DNA from: Euphorbia lathyris
Lineage: Eukaryota > Streptophyta > Magnoliopsida > Malpighiales > Euphorbiaceae
Length of the DNA: 64,000 bases
Assembly (NCBI RefSeq): GCF_963576675.1
Contig: NC_088916.1
Coordinates: 23,907,501-23,971,500, forward strand
Direction of reading: 5' to 3'
Position numbers and translations under genes: made by a program. This document shows positions 1 through 11,120 of this stretch, piece after piece. Within the stretch, counting starts at the first letter, position 1, and each line of letters starts with the position of its first letter. Below the pieces are notes generated by a model, which was not told where the DNA came from, did not search any database, and was given only the letters and a program-made list of their open reading frames with translations.

Positions 1-462
1 TAACTGTATTGAAATGATGTCAAGAAATGTAAATTGAATTGACTAATCTTAAATCAAACAATTGAAATGACAGGAGAAATTAAGAACTTACTATAAATGA
101 TGAACGAAGTAGTAAAATAACTAAGTTGCATCAAGTAAAAATCTACATGTCTATTGAAGAATTCTGGATTTTGTCTAGTTTTTGTGTGATTGTTTGTGTG
201 TCATCTTCTTTCCATGAAATCTCTTTTAAATCTACTCCCAAAGGCATATAACCGCTTTATTCCCCACTACTCCTGAGCTTAAGCCGTTTTCCAACTGCTG
301 GATACTCCCTGATTTCACGTGTGCTCCATAATCAGTAAGAAGGTTCCAACTTTTCATAAGAAAGATCTGTGATTCGCTAAGGTATAACTGACAAATAAGA
401 AAGTTCCTAACTGCTCCCTTTCTCTATAACCGCCCAACAAGGAAGTTCTCAGCTACTCTTCT
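1..462. other. Host flank left of the hAT element; no gene seen
   Basis: AT-rich sequence with no reading frame or splice pattern I can support. Its last eight bases (455-462, actcttct) are repeated at 59941-59948, so this segment and 59941 onward were contiguous before the transposon inserted. Confidence 0.7.
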
Positions 463-631
463 CAGTGGCGGAGCCAGGAGTGAACGTTCAGGGGGGCTGA
501 ACTATATGAAGTTTTTTTTTCAATAACCATTAAAAACTTTGATTCTTACTGAAACTGTGTTTATATACAAAAGTTGTTTCGATTTTTTTTCCTAGAATAT
601 TTTCATTAATAATTGCTTGACAAGAGTTTAA

Positions 632-2445
632 GTTGTGACAATGAGCTTATTGTGTGATATAACAAAACTACGTAGTTTTGATGATAATTAAAAAGGGCAA
701 GGTGGCAAATAAAATGAAAGAGATGATAGAGAAAATTGTTTTATTTCTTTTCTTTAAAATACATTTTCCCGACATCTCTAACATCGTTTTTCGAAAATTT
801 TTATACTATTAGACTCGTCTAAATTAGACGGTCATTTTAAGATCCCTGAAACTCAAGTAAAAAAAATTCCGGTGAACGGAATCCGGGTGGGCGTTTTCCG
901 GTGAAAAAAAAAGTGTCCAGAAAATTCTCAAAAAATTTCAGAAAATGTAAAACATTATTCTAAGAAACTTTAATTCTTGGTTCGAAACAGGATTTCTTAC
1001 GGTTTAGTCCCAATAAAACTTTTTCCTTAATTTTATCCATTTTACATGCTTCAACAATTTGTTGGGACTATACCGTAAGAAATCCCGCTTCGACCCAAGA
1101 ATTAAAGTTTCTTAGAATAATGTTTTACATTTTTTGGAATTTTTTAAAAAATTTCTGGGCACTTTGTTTCTTGCCAGAAAACGCCCACCCGGATTCCGTT
1201 CACCGGAATTTTTTTTACTTGAGCTTCAGGGATCTTAAAATGACCGTCTAATTTAGACGAGTCTAATAGTATAAAATTTTTTGAAAAATAAGGTTAGAAA
1301 TGTCGGGAAAATGCATTTTAAAGAAAAGAAATAAAACATTTTTCTGTTGGAACAATACAAGTATTATGTTGGAACAAATGGTACACTGATTTGGAACAAT
1401 GTAAGTAGGACAAAAAACGTAACTAGAAAATTATCAAAAAATTCAAAAACATGTAAAACATCATTTTAAGAAACTTTAATTCTTGGCTCAAAGTGAAATT
1501 CCTTACAGTTTTGACCCAATAAATTGTTGAAGCATGTAAAATGGATAAAATTAAGGAACAAGTTTTATTGGGACTAAATCGTAAGAAATCCCGCTTCGAC
1601 CTAAGAATTAAAGTTTCTTAGAATAATGTTTTACATTTTTTAAAATTTTTTTAGAATTTTCTGGGCACTTTTTTTTCTTGCCAGAAAACGCCCACTTGGA
1701 TTCCGTTCACCGGAATTTTTTTTACTTGAGCTTCAGGGATCTTAAAATGACTGTCTAATTTAGACGAGTCTAATAGTATAAAATTTTTCGAAAAATGAGG
1801 TTAGAAATGTCAGAAAAATGTATTTTAAAGAAAAGAAATAAAACAATTTTCTGTTGGAACAATATAAGTATTATGTTGGAACAAATGGTACATTGATTTG
1901 GAACAACGTAGTAGGACAAAAAACGTGTCCAGAAAATTATCAAAAAATTTCAAAACATATAAAACATTATTTTAAGAAACTTTAATTCTTGGCTCAAAGC
2001 GAGATTCCTTACAGTTTTTACCCAACAAATTGTTGAAGCATGTAAAATGGATAAAATTAAGGAAAAAGTTTTATTGGGGCTAAACCGTAAGAAATCTCGC
2101 TTTGACCCAATAATTAAAGTTTCTTAGAATAATGTTTTGCATTTTTGGAAATTTTTTGAGAATTTTCTGGACACTTTTTTGCTTGCCGGAAAACGCCCAC
2201 CCGGATTCCGTTCACCGGAATTTTTTTTACTTGAGCTTCATGGATCTTAAAATGGCCGTTTAATTAAGACGAGTCCAACGGTATAAAAAATTTTTAAAAA
2301 CGAGGTTGGACAAGTTGGAAAAATGCATTTTAAAGAAAAAAAATAAAACAATTTTCTCTTTCCTTTTATTTACAAATTTGCCACCTCCTTTTGGTTAATT
2401 ACAAAATTGGTCCTTGTCACACAATAAGGCTTGTCACACCATAAG
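632..2445. mobile_element. Foldback element with long inverted arms
   Basis: The left arm (about 632-1030) is repeated in inverse orientation from about 1040 rightward. Shared landmarks are the CACAATAAG/CTTATTGTG ends near 650 and 2420, the gccacct/aggtggc motif, the TTTTATTTC block, the TAATTTAGACGAGTCTAA palindrome near 1250, and the CCGGATTCCG block near 885 and 1190. The centre of symmetry is near 1035. No coding frame is present, so it is a non-autonomous foldback or long-TIR element. The right side is longer because its inner portion is present three times. I could not identify a target duplication, so the outer limits are approximate and the superfamily is open. Confidence 0.75.
1060..2350. 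repeat. About 505-bp arm unit repeated in tandem (three copies of the core)
   Basis: The block containing cgcccac and gattccgttcaccgg occurs at about 1182, 1689 and 2194, giving periods of 507 and 505 bp. The flanking gttggaacaa segment occurs at about 1345 and 1853. Copies differ by scattered substitutions, so the amplification is not brand new. It affects only the right arm of the foldback element. Confidence 0.85.
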
Positions 2446-2467
2446 AAATGTGTCACACCTGATCTCA

Positions 2468-2471
<4 letters not shown>

Positions 2472-2515
<44 letters not shown>
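2472..2515. repeat. (TA)n microsatellite
   Basis: An uninterrupted alternating TA tract of about 44 bp, just outside the foldback element. Confidence 0.95.
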
Positions 2516-2517
<2 letters not shown>

Positions 2518-2597
2518 CAATTCAAAACAAAAAAAAACACAATACAAAGTAAAAGATTAAAAAAAAAACATCTCTGCCACTTTAAAAAAGAAATATC

Positions 2598-3492
2598 TTT
2601 TTTTTTGTAACAAAGGAGGGTCGAGCCTAGAGCAAATAGAAAGAAAACTAAAAGTTGATATTCCAGAGTGTGGAACGTCCAAACCGATCCGCACTCAGAA
2701 TATCCTGGAGGCCTATAGGAGGCACATCACACTCGTGACGACCCAAAGAACAAGATCTTGCGAAGTTCGCCATCCAGTCAGCAACCTTATTACCTTCTCT
2801 AAACACATGAACCAACCTAACCTCCCAACACCTCAAACGAAGCTCCTGACACTTCTTATTTAACCAGGCGTACGGATGGTGCACTTCGCTCAACCCTAGT
2901 ATGACATCAAGAAGGGCTTTTGAGTCCATTCCATAATTACTTTCCTATACCCCTTATTCCAAGCCAGCTTCATGCCTAAGTAAATGCCTCAAAGTTCAAC
3001 AAGCATGGTCGTACAGACACCAAGATTAACCAAGAAACCACATTTCCAATCTTCCTGATAATCACGGATCAGGCCTCCTGCTGAGGCATACCCGGGATTC
3101 CCTTTGCTATTGCCATCAGAATTAATCTCCACCCATCCAGGTTCAGGGGGAAGCCAACTTATCCAGATTAGGCTCTTATCTGACCCGCCTTTAACAGTAA
3201 GCAAAGCTTGCGCCTATTTGAGCTCCACAGCTCGGTCGGCAATGAACAAAGCCTTGTTATCCGGGGGTCTCTTGTTCGAAAATATTTTCTCATTCCTCCA
3301 TTTCCAGATCCACCAAACTCCTTGGGCAAAGATACTCAACCACGGCGCTCCCCTAATAACCGTCTCCTGGTTCAGGTTGGTCTGTAGCCAATCCGCCTCA
3401 CTAATTCGAAAGAACAAGTAAATGCTTCGACTTGGGACCAACTCGTACCAGACAGCCTTTGCTTCCCTACAGTCACGTAAAACATGGATCTG
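2598..3492 (-). pseudogene. LINE relic, 3' part: zinc-knuckle linker and RNase H
   Basis: Read on the minus strand, 3492 to 3214 encodes the end of an RT-associated zinc-binding domain and the linker typical of plant LINE ORF2 (HVLRDC and IWKWRNEKIF are visible). 3204 to 2989 encodes the start of the RNase H domain (INSDGNSKGNPG, AGGLIRD). 2929 to 2648 encodes its end (VHVFREGNKVADWMANFA). The three pieces are separated by stops or frameshifts. A T-run at about 2598-2606 is the poly(A) tail in minus orientation. The frame continues across the chromovirus insertion into 59544-59623. It belongs to a different LINE family from the two younger LINEs in this window. Confidence 0.85.
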
Positions 3493-3706
3493 TGTCACGT
3501 CCGTGTGCTTAATTTTTTTTATTTATTATACCCCGAACCCTAAGTTATATTATATTCGTTTTAAGATTAGTCGATTAATTGGGTGTTACGAGTATAGTTT
3601 TGAGGGTAATTGCACATTTTTATAACAATTATAAGTTTAGGGTAAGTTTTAAAAAAAATTAGATTTTTGGAGGACCAAAGTGAATAGTTATCCACTCAAA
3701 TCAAGG

Positions 3707-3718
3707 CCTATATATAGG
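3707..3718 (+). promoter_or_regulatory. Palindromic TATA box of the chromovirus LTR
   Basis: CCTATATATAGG is a perfect 12-bp palindrome. The same sequence is at 57722-57733 in the 3' LTR. Its position about 215 bp into the LTR suits a U3 core promoter; the promoter role is inferred. Confidence 0.5.
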
Positions 3719-4686
3719 ATAAATTCAGAATTATTAATCATTTTGATTAAAACACTACCTTCTACATTGTTCTTTCTCCATTTTCTCTCATTTCTCCTCC
3801 ACCTTCAACCACCACCAAAAACAGGGCAGCTCCACCGTTTTGGATGTTGCCAGAGATCTAACCGTCCAAATCACCTCAAATCGCAACTGGAGACTCTATA
3901 CACATAGAAGCAACTTCTGACCGGAGGGATTTTGATTTGGAGTAGTGTACAAAGAATACGGGCTAGGCAGATTCGGGACAGATTTAGGGTTTTGGTGGTG
4001 TTGTTCTCAAATTTAGGCTAAGGTAAGTAACTATCAACTAGTTTTGGTTTGCATGTATAAATATATGTATATTGAGCTATAAATTTCATGAATTTGTCTC
4101 CTAAGGGTTTCCTAGAAATGATTTGAGTATTGGTTGTTGATTTGAGTTTGTGTTCAAGTTTGAAGAAAATGAGTTCACAATGGTAATTTTTGGACTATTT
4201 TGATTCATACCTAGATGTTGAATTAGTTTTATTAAGAGTTTGATTATGATTTAGTTCAATTGATGTTGAAATTGGTTTCCCTAAGGGTTTAAGTGCTATT
4301 TGGGTTCAATTGATGTTGATTGAATTTCATTAAGAGTTTGAATGTTATTTTGGTTCAATTAATGTTCAATTGGATTTGTTTAAGGGTTTTAATGTTATTT
4401 TGGTTTAATTAGTGTTCAATTGGATTTCTTTAAGGGTTTTAATGATATTTTGGTTAATTAGTGTTAAATTAGATTTCTTCAGGGGTTCAATTGCTATTTT
4501 GGTTCAGTAAATGTTGGATTTCGATTTATTGATGATTGTAGTAAAGTTTGATCCATTTGATGAGAAAATGTATACAATTGAAGTTTGGTTGGATTTTGGG
4601 TAAAGTTTGTATCCATCAGGAGTAGTCCGGACGGATGGTTTGATATTTGAAGACCATGTTCAGTGAGGAACATGGCATGTGTACAC

Positions 4687-6794
4687 TAGGGCTGGGCGCG
4701 GATCCTAGAGATACTGGACCGGACCGAATATCCGAGGAAAAAACTCCGAAATTGGACCGGACCGTTGACTTTTTAAGGAGAACCGAACTGGATTGGACCG
4801 TTGACTTTTCGTCAAAGAACTGGACCGAACTGGACCGAAATTTATCCAGGACCGGACCGATAACCGGATTGGATTGGATTGGATTGGACCGAACTGAAAT
4901 AACCGAAAATTTAGCAATAATAAATTTATATTTCATACATTAACTTTATATAAAGAGAAATATTATATAATATATAGTTATATATTTTGTAAGGTTTGGT
5001 AAACTAATTACAATAATATAAATTTATAATTTATTATTAAGGTATAACATTATATATAGTCATATAAATTATCCTGATTAATTCCCGTTTATAAAATGAA
5101 ATAAAAAATATTTACCTAAAATATAGACATAGAGAATCGAACACCTATCCAAATGGAACATTGTTAATCGCCTTAACCATACCAATTCTACTTCTTATTA
5201 ACCATTTAATTTAATTAAGTAACAAATATTAGAAGTTTTAAATATTAAAATTTTTAAACATTTTATAAAATAGAATCACGTGCTTCTTTTACCCATTCTC
5301 TCTGCTTCGGTTTTTTTCTAGGGTTCTATCTCCTCCACTACACTCCATCACTGCTACCACCTCGCACACCGCCACCTCCACCTTGCACAGCGCCACCTCC
5401 ACCTTTTACCGATCTAAACTCTAGTAAGTTTTCTAAACTCTGGACTTTTATATTTCAATTTCTAAACTCTGTGTTGTGTACATTGTGTAGATTTGAAGTT
5501 TTATATGTTCTGTGTTATATTTGAAGTTTTATATGTTAGGGTATTAGATATAGTTCTTAATTAATTCACAGAAGCTTCCTCTAATGGAAAATCAATTAGG
5601 AAAATTTTCTTCACCTGGTTTTTCAGCCATGAAAAATTTTCTAGACAGCCACTCCCACCTTTCCCATCTCATCACCTTTTGTTCAATCGGGTATTATAGG
5701 GTCTTATAGCTGAAAAACCTTTGCTTAATCTGCCAAGTGAGGACAACATCAATCTGTGACTGAGATACCGACATTGATGAATTGAACCTATAGAAATGCA
5801 GATATCATTGCCTACCCCATCCGTCCTTAGTCAGATAACTAAGAATCAAAGAAATTTGATCATCCAAATCTTCTGTGAATAATTAGAAAGTGGACAACTT
5901 CTCTATTAAAAGCAGATTGTTGATCACTTGTTCAGAATTCATAATTGTCAATGACATCTTATTCTTCAAGTGATTGTGAAATATCACTGAAGAAAAGAAT
6001 AGAGATTACAATAAATATCATGAAAATCCTCAATTGGATATCTAAGGTTTTTTTAACCGAATCAAATGTACTTAGCATATTTTTTTTCCTTTTACTTTTT
6101 GCTAGTGTGTTGATTAATTTTCTTGAAGTGAAAGCTAATTAATTTAACATTTGTTGATTCACTAATATGGTAAATTTTATATGTTTAGGTTGATGTTTGG
6201 CTTTTACTACCTTTGCTTTGGAAAACAAGGAATTTGTTGTGTTAAGAAGATTCAATTACAAATTGGGATGATGATTAGAGAGATCTTGCTAATGAAGTGT
6301 TGTCTTTTTTGAATTAAAGGTTGTTTGTTTTTATAGATTTGTTATTTTGTAACTTTGATTTTGTGGGTTTTTTTAGCCTTGTTGTCTACCGTAACTTTTA
6401 ATACTTTGATTTTGTGGGGTTTTTTTAGCCTTGTTGTCTACTGTAACTTTTAATGAATGTTGTTTACTTCCTAAAAAAAATATCATTTATTTCAAGTTAT
6501 GTAAGATAATAAAATTTTATATTTTATTATCTTGTAAATTAAATTTTTAATTTATTTTTTAGGACTTAAACTATTAGATATTTATCCGAATCACCGAAAA
6601 ATTATATTGGATTGGACCGGAACCGAATCTCCGAATCCCCGAATTGGACTGGACTGAAATTTTGGGGCAATTCAATTCTGGAGATTTATTCTTTCAATCC
6701 AATCCTGGAGATTTCCTTTTATTAATCTCCGAATTTCAATCCAATACTGGAGATTCATGAATCCCCGACTTGGACCGAACTGTGCCCAGTCCTA
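4687..6794. mobile_element. Non-autonomous hAT element in the chromovirus 5' LTR
   Basis: The ends are TAGGGCTGGGC (4687-4697) and its near-exact inverse GCCCAGTCCTA (6784-6794), flanked by a perfect 8-bp duplication gtgtacac (4679-4686 and 6795-6802). The 3' LTR shows the empty site near 58675-58682. Subterminal regions are rich in GGACCG, GGATTGG and CCGAAT motifs on both sides (4720-4900 and 6580-6780), as in many hAT elements. The interior has a CT-rich leader-like stretch (5290-5430) and short frames only. Around 6270-6320 a short broken frame could be a transposase C-terminal remnant, but this is weak. A block of about 60 bp (6345-6460) is duplicated in tandem. Confidence 0.88.
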
Positions 6795-7719
6795 GTGTAC
6801 ACAATCAAAAGACCTAGTCGGGTATTGGTAGCGAAGTGTTGGGTAAGACCAATACGGGATTAGGCATGGTTACAGAGACGTCTCGATTATGTTTGCGTGT
6901 TGTGGATTGGTTTACGAGGGGATACTCGGTGATGGATACGATGTTGAATTTGATTCGAACTTTGGTTTTTAGTAAACGTTTATATAAGAATCATTACATT
7001 TTGATTAAGTTTGATTTGAGATTATTGATTAAACTTCTGTTTTAATTCGATATTGTTTACAAGTTAATAAGTTTAAGGTTTGGTTTGGTTAAATGTTTTC
7101 ACAAATGTATACATATAGTTATTTTACGTAAAAACTAGTTTCTATAGTTGATAGTTGCTTACTGAGATTTTTGTCTCATATTTTCAAATGTTTTAATGTT
7201 TTTAGGCGAAGAAGTACGATGTACTAAGGGAAGTGTTCGATACTAGGGCGAGGATTGGATACGGCCACGATTGTTCAAGTCGTCTTCTAGGGTATTGCAT
7301 ACCATTTTATACATGTAGACATAGGTTTGCTTTGTGCTTGTAAATGTTTAGGCACCCGAGTTGCCAATTTTGAACGGATAAAGAAGTTGTGGTATGCTGA
7401 TATTTTGGTCTGAATGTCCAACTATGGTGTTAATTTATGAGATTAAGCAAATTAAAAGTTAACATGTTAGAATTGGAGTAATTTTCTATGTTTCGAACTC
7501 GTTTTGGTAAAACGCACGAGAAAAGGATTCGTAATTGGAAATTATAAATGATTTTTGACCTTTTTCAAATGTAAAAGTATATGTAGAAAATGTTTTTAAG
7601 TTCAAACATGGTTTGTAATTCTTAACATTTGATTGTGAGATGTTACTTTCGACTCGTTCACGTCTGTGGTAATGTCTCACTGTCATATCTGATTCTATTT
7701 TGGATCGGGTTTGACATTT

Positions 7720-7731
7720 TGGTATCAGAGC
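7720..7731 (+). promoter_or_regulatory. Primer-binding site of the chromovirus (initiator tRNA-Met)
   Basis: TGGTATCAGAGC, three bases after the end of the 5' LTR, is the usual plant primer site complementary to the 3' end of initiator tRNA-Met. Confidence 0.9.
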
Positions 7732-7846
7732 ATAGGTTGGTCCATATGTATATGTGTATAGGTATATATGTGTCAAGTATATAATTTACTAAAGTGTATA
7801 TATCATATATTAAGAATGTAATTGTAATAGTTTGTTCATCATATAG

Positions 7847-8140
7847 ATGCGTCCAAGACGACAACGTGGCCGACCATCTCTAAATAGGGGTAGAGGTAGA
7901 AATGCCGAAAGAAGAGAATTAGGACGGGGTTCCGTGAACACAGAGGATAGTGTAGCCTTTGATGCTAGAGTTCCACCTGTTAATCCTCCACCAATACCAC
8001 CCGAACCTGAACATCGCGTACCACATGTGGCTCCACAAGCCGCAATGCCACAAGTTGCACAAATTCTACAGCTTGAACCCTGAACCTTGGTTGAAGCTTT
8101 AGTAACTATGATGGAAACTGTTAGGCATGAAATTGACTAC
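7847..8140 (+). pseudogene. Chromovirus gag, N-terminal remnant
   Basis: The first ATG after the primer site opens a 78-codon frame with a basic start (MRPRRQRGRPSLNRGRGRN) and a proline-rich stretch, ending at a TGA at 8081-8083. Such Arg/Gly-rich starts are usual for gag of Tekay-type elements. Recognisable gag-like sequence (a methionine-rich helix start) continues past the stop to 8140, where the solo LTR begins. No matrix/capsid core, zinc knuckle or pol follows. Confidence 0.6.
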
Positions 8141-8390
8141 TGTAGACACCGAGTCGGAGGACCTGTGATGAAAACCTGAAAACAAGACGGTTGAAGCGAT
8201 TGATTCCGGAAGTTTTGAAAAACAAAAAATATATAACGAATGATAAGTACATAATAAGGAAGAAAGAGTTATGGCGGGTCGCTGTTGCTAATGGGGTGGC
8301 TCGCGAATGCTTAACGGCATGGTGCGAGCGCTTAGCGGCATACGACGCGCGGTCGACGACAGTCGGACGCCCGCTAGACGGCGCGGGGCG

Positions 8391-8658
8391 CGCGCTCGAC
8401 GTCCGTCGGATGCACGCATCCAACCACAAGTGGCACGCGCTCGACGTCCGAGCGATGCACGGGCCCGGTGGCGCGGAGCGCGCTCTCGTCGGCCACGGGG
8501 CGTGTGTGCCCGGCAGCGAGGAACGCGCGTTCGACGGCCGCGACGCGTGGGCGCCCGACGACACGGAACACACGCTCGACGGCCGCAGGGCGTGCGCGCC
8601 CGACGGCGCGAGACGCGCCCCGGCGGCCGTTGGGCGAGCACCCACCGATGTCGGGCGA
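8391..8658 (+). repeat. 45-bp degenerate GC-rich tandem repeat in the solo LTR
   Basis: Units starting cgcgctcgac or a variant begin at 8391, 8436, 8479, 8524, 8569 and 8614, giving spacings of 45, 43, 45, 45 and 45 bp. The units are highly diverged but keep phase, and all are very rich in CpG. Confidence 0.75.
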
Positions 8659-8659
8659 A

Positions 8660-8765
8660 CGCCCAACGGCGGTTGGGCGATCGCCCAACATGCCTTGGGC
8701 GGCCGCCCAACCCCCTTGGGCGACGCCCGATTCTTTTTGGGCGTCGCCCATTCCGCCGGGGATCC
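8660..8765. repeat. Cluster of GC palindromes upstream of the TATA box
   Basis: Contains the perfect palindromes GTTGGGCGATCGCCCAAC (about 8672-8689) and TTGGGCGGCCGCCCAA (about 8697-8712), then TTGGGCGACGCCC and TGGGCGTCGCCCA. The half-site TTGGGCG is shared while the centres differ. Confidence 0.85.
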
Positions 8766-8792
8766 GTTTGCCTATAAAAGGCACGGATCCCC
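8758..8792 (+). promoter_or_regulatory. TATA box centred in a 35-bp inverted repeat
   Basis: The arms GGGGATCCG (8758-8766) and TGCCT (8769-8773) pair with AGGCA (8779-8783) and CGGATCCCC (8784-8792). Two unpaired bases sit in the left arm and ATAAA is at the centre. The core TATAAAAG is a canonical plant TATA box, which fixes the LTR orientation as plus. Confidence 0.75.
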
Positions 8793-11120
8793 ATGCATTT
8801 GGGGGGAGGGAAATTTTTGGAGCTTTCTCACTCTAAACATTTTTAGAGAGAGAAAGTCAATTTTTTGGAGAAAATGTTTTTTTTCCCAAAAAAATCCAAA
8901 TTTTCCAAAGTTAAATTTTTACTAAAAAAACGGAAAATCACGACTCGTGGAATCAATCGGCTTCAACTGTCAGATACCGAATTTAAGGTATTATCCGAGG
9001 ACTAGACTCTTTTATTTTATTTAATTTATTTTCTTCTTCTATTTATTTTTTATGTTATAGTTTTTATTTATTTAGTTATTCATTTATTTTATCACGTTTT
9101 ATTTAATTAGCGTATTTATTTAATTCTCGTCTCGTGTTGAATAAAATTCGGTTTTGTTTTAAAATAAAAAACCTCGTTTTGATATCCCAATACGAACCGT
9201 GATCCGATAAAAAGGTAGTTCGGGTATTGAAAACGTTGTAATTATAAGTTTTAATTCAAAGAACTTCCAAATAACGTTTTAAAATAAAAACGTCATTTTA
9301 GAAATTTCTGTTATTGACTATGATCCATTTTTGGTAGTTCGGAAATCCAAAACGATTGAATTAGATTTAATTTAAAGCTTTTGAATAAATCTGGAAATAA
9401 TTGGAGTGCTGCTGTAATTTGCCGTTTCTGTCACTAATTGCTGTTTACCGATGGATTTTCCGTCGGTAAATCTGCCAGAATGTAAAAAATACCATTTTAG
9501 TCCATTTTTCTTAACTTTCAAGCTTTTAATCCTTTATACATATATGTATAGTTATGTAATATATGTTTTCAAATTATTTTAGACATTTAGTATGTATAAT
9601 TATTTAGGATATTTTTTATATCACTTTTCATTCTATTTTTAATTATAAGTATATGTATATATATATATTCTCTTTTTCATTCATTTGAGTTATATTAGAT
9701 TTTATTTTAAATGTTATTTACTTGGGCATTTTGGGGGATAATTAGTAGATATTGGGGTGAATATATATTATTTTTGACATTTAAAACTATATTAGTTATG
9801 TATATATATAGTTTTGGGATATTTTGGGCTATATCAATTATTATTAAGAAAAACTATTTTGGGGATAAATGTTATTTTCTTATTTAAGAGTTTTAGTTAC
9901 TATTTTCACATTTTTAAAGTATAAATGTATTATATCTAGTATTTTCATACATGTATTATATAGTTCCTTTTTTATTAACTTTCATTCTCATATTCTCTTT
10001 TTGATTTAAATGTATATATATATGCTTAAATTGTTTTCTTTATTCCTTTAGCCCATCCATAGGCCCGGGTTTCAAATGGGCTTTATTTGAGTGTGAATCT
10101 TGGTTTAAATGGGTTTATTATTATAATCATAATAGGTAAAGAGTCCATTAAGTAAGAGGGGAAAATAAATCACAAAAAGAGAGTTTTCAATTTAATCATT
10201 TACACTAATGAATTTTTAGAGGTTCCTAATGTAAATAAATGGAATTATTTTTGTTAATATTTCTAAATTGGTTCCAAAACATCACGTTTTAAAACCTTAA
10301 TCCGTTCCAAAGGCGGATTAAGCGAACATTGTAATTAAAATCGTTTTCTTTGTGAATAATAGAGTTTTTGAATCATTTTCTAAAAGGGTTTGTACAAAAT
10401 AAAATTGACTTGTATGTTTAATCATGTTTTCCTATTAAAAGGTTTTTATCCTAACGTTTTCAAACACTCGAGTCGTTCCAACGGCGATTCGGGTGAACTT
10501 CATGAAGCGGGGTTTTAAAACGCTCCTAAATCGTTCCAACGGCGATTAAGGTGCGAACCATGTAAAGGAACTCGTTTTGGGGAAATGAGTTAGCATAGAG
10601 TAAACACACAACATGACATTTAAATAAAGTCGTAAACCACTTCTTTCTTCCCCCTTCTCTGTGTATGTATAATATAAATGGGTGATTCTTTACTAATGTG
10701 GCTTTCCAATAATATATGCTCAAAACGGTTTCTAAAAAGAGAAAGAAAAGGTTTCAAATGAATTTTAAACTTAAAGAAGTATACGATTAGTCCGTTATCG
10801 CCTAACATGCTGAGTAGGAGGCCGGTGGTTCATAACCGGGCGATGTCGGGGTGCCTAGTAGCCTTTCTCCGGAAAGGAGCTAGCCTTCTCGGCTCGTACC
10901 TAAGTTTCCCGAACCCACACCGGTCTCCCGCAAGGGATCGGTGTTCATTTTCCCATTCGTGGGTGGCGACTCTTCCATATCTCCGAGCTCCGGTCCTGCC
11001 GAGCAGCTTGATTCCACGATTGGTTGCTTTCGGCGCCAATCACCGCTTACGTCGCCATGAGGTTGTCCACCCCCCGGTCCGCCCGGGAGATTAGGACGCG
11101 GCACCTCGTCTAACAACTAC

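Larger units (their letters stand above)
3493..7716 (+). repeat. Chromovirus 5' LTR, interrupted by a hAT element
   Basis: Aligns along its length with 57508-59543. Without the hAT insertion and its duplicated 8 bp, the LTR is 2108 bp against 2036 bp for the 3' copy. The 72-bp difference is explained by two segments missing from the 3' copy: 19 bp near 4130 between gatttgagt repeats, and 53 bp near 7475-7530 between gtaatt repeats. The insertion-free consensus runs from TGTCAC to TTTGACA and is followed by an initiator-Met primer site. Confidence 0.9.
8141..11115 (+). mobile_element. Solo LTR, about 3 kb, of a Ty3/gypsy element (Tat/Ogre-like)
   Basis: Begins TGTAGACACC, ends CTAACA, and has a perfect 5-bp target duplication actac (8136-8140 and 11116-11120). 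No internal region or second LTR is present, so it probably arose by LTR-LTR recombination. A GC- and CpG-rich block (8290-8770) precedes a TATA box at 8772-8779. The rest (8800-10800) is AT-rich and non-coding, with a GC-richer end (10800-11110). Open frames in the GC block on both strands and several frames are composition artefacts. Assignment to Tat/Ogre rests on LTR length and the style of the ends and is tentative; the solo-LTR call is firm. Confidence 0.88.

Noticed and set aside
8391..8765. CRISPR-like repeat array (also 29223-29374)
   Set aside because: No spacer pattern, eukaryotic context, and repeats are adjacent and degenerate; they are LTR-internal tandem palindromes.
8121..8925. 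Overlapping long frames on both strands (up to 244 codons, Arg/Ala/Pro-rich)
   Set aside because: They coincide with the GC-rich 45-bp repeats and palindromes of the solo LTR, where stops are rare in several frames. No domain or codon signal is present.
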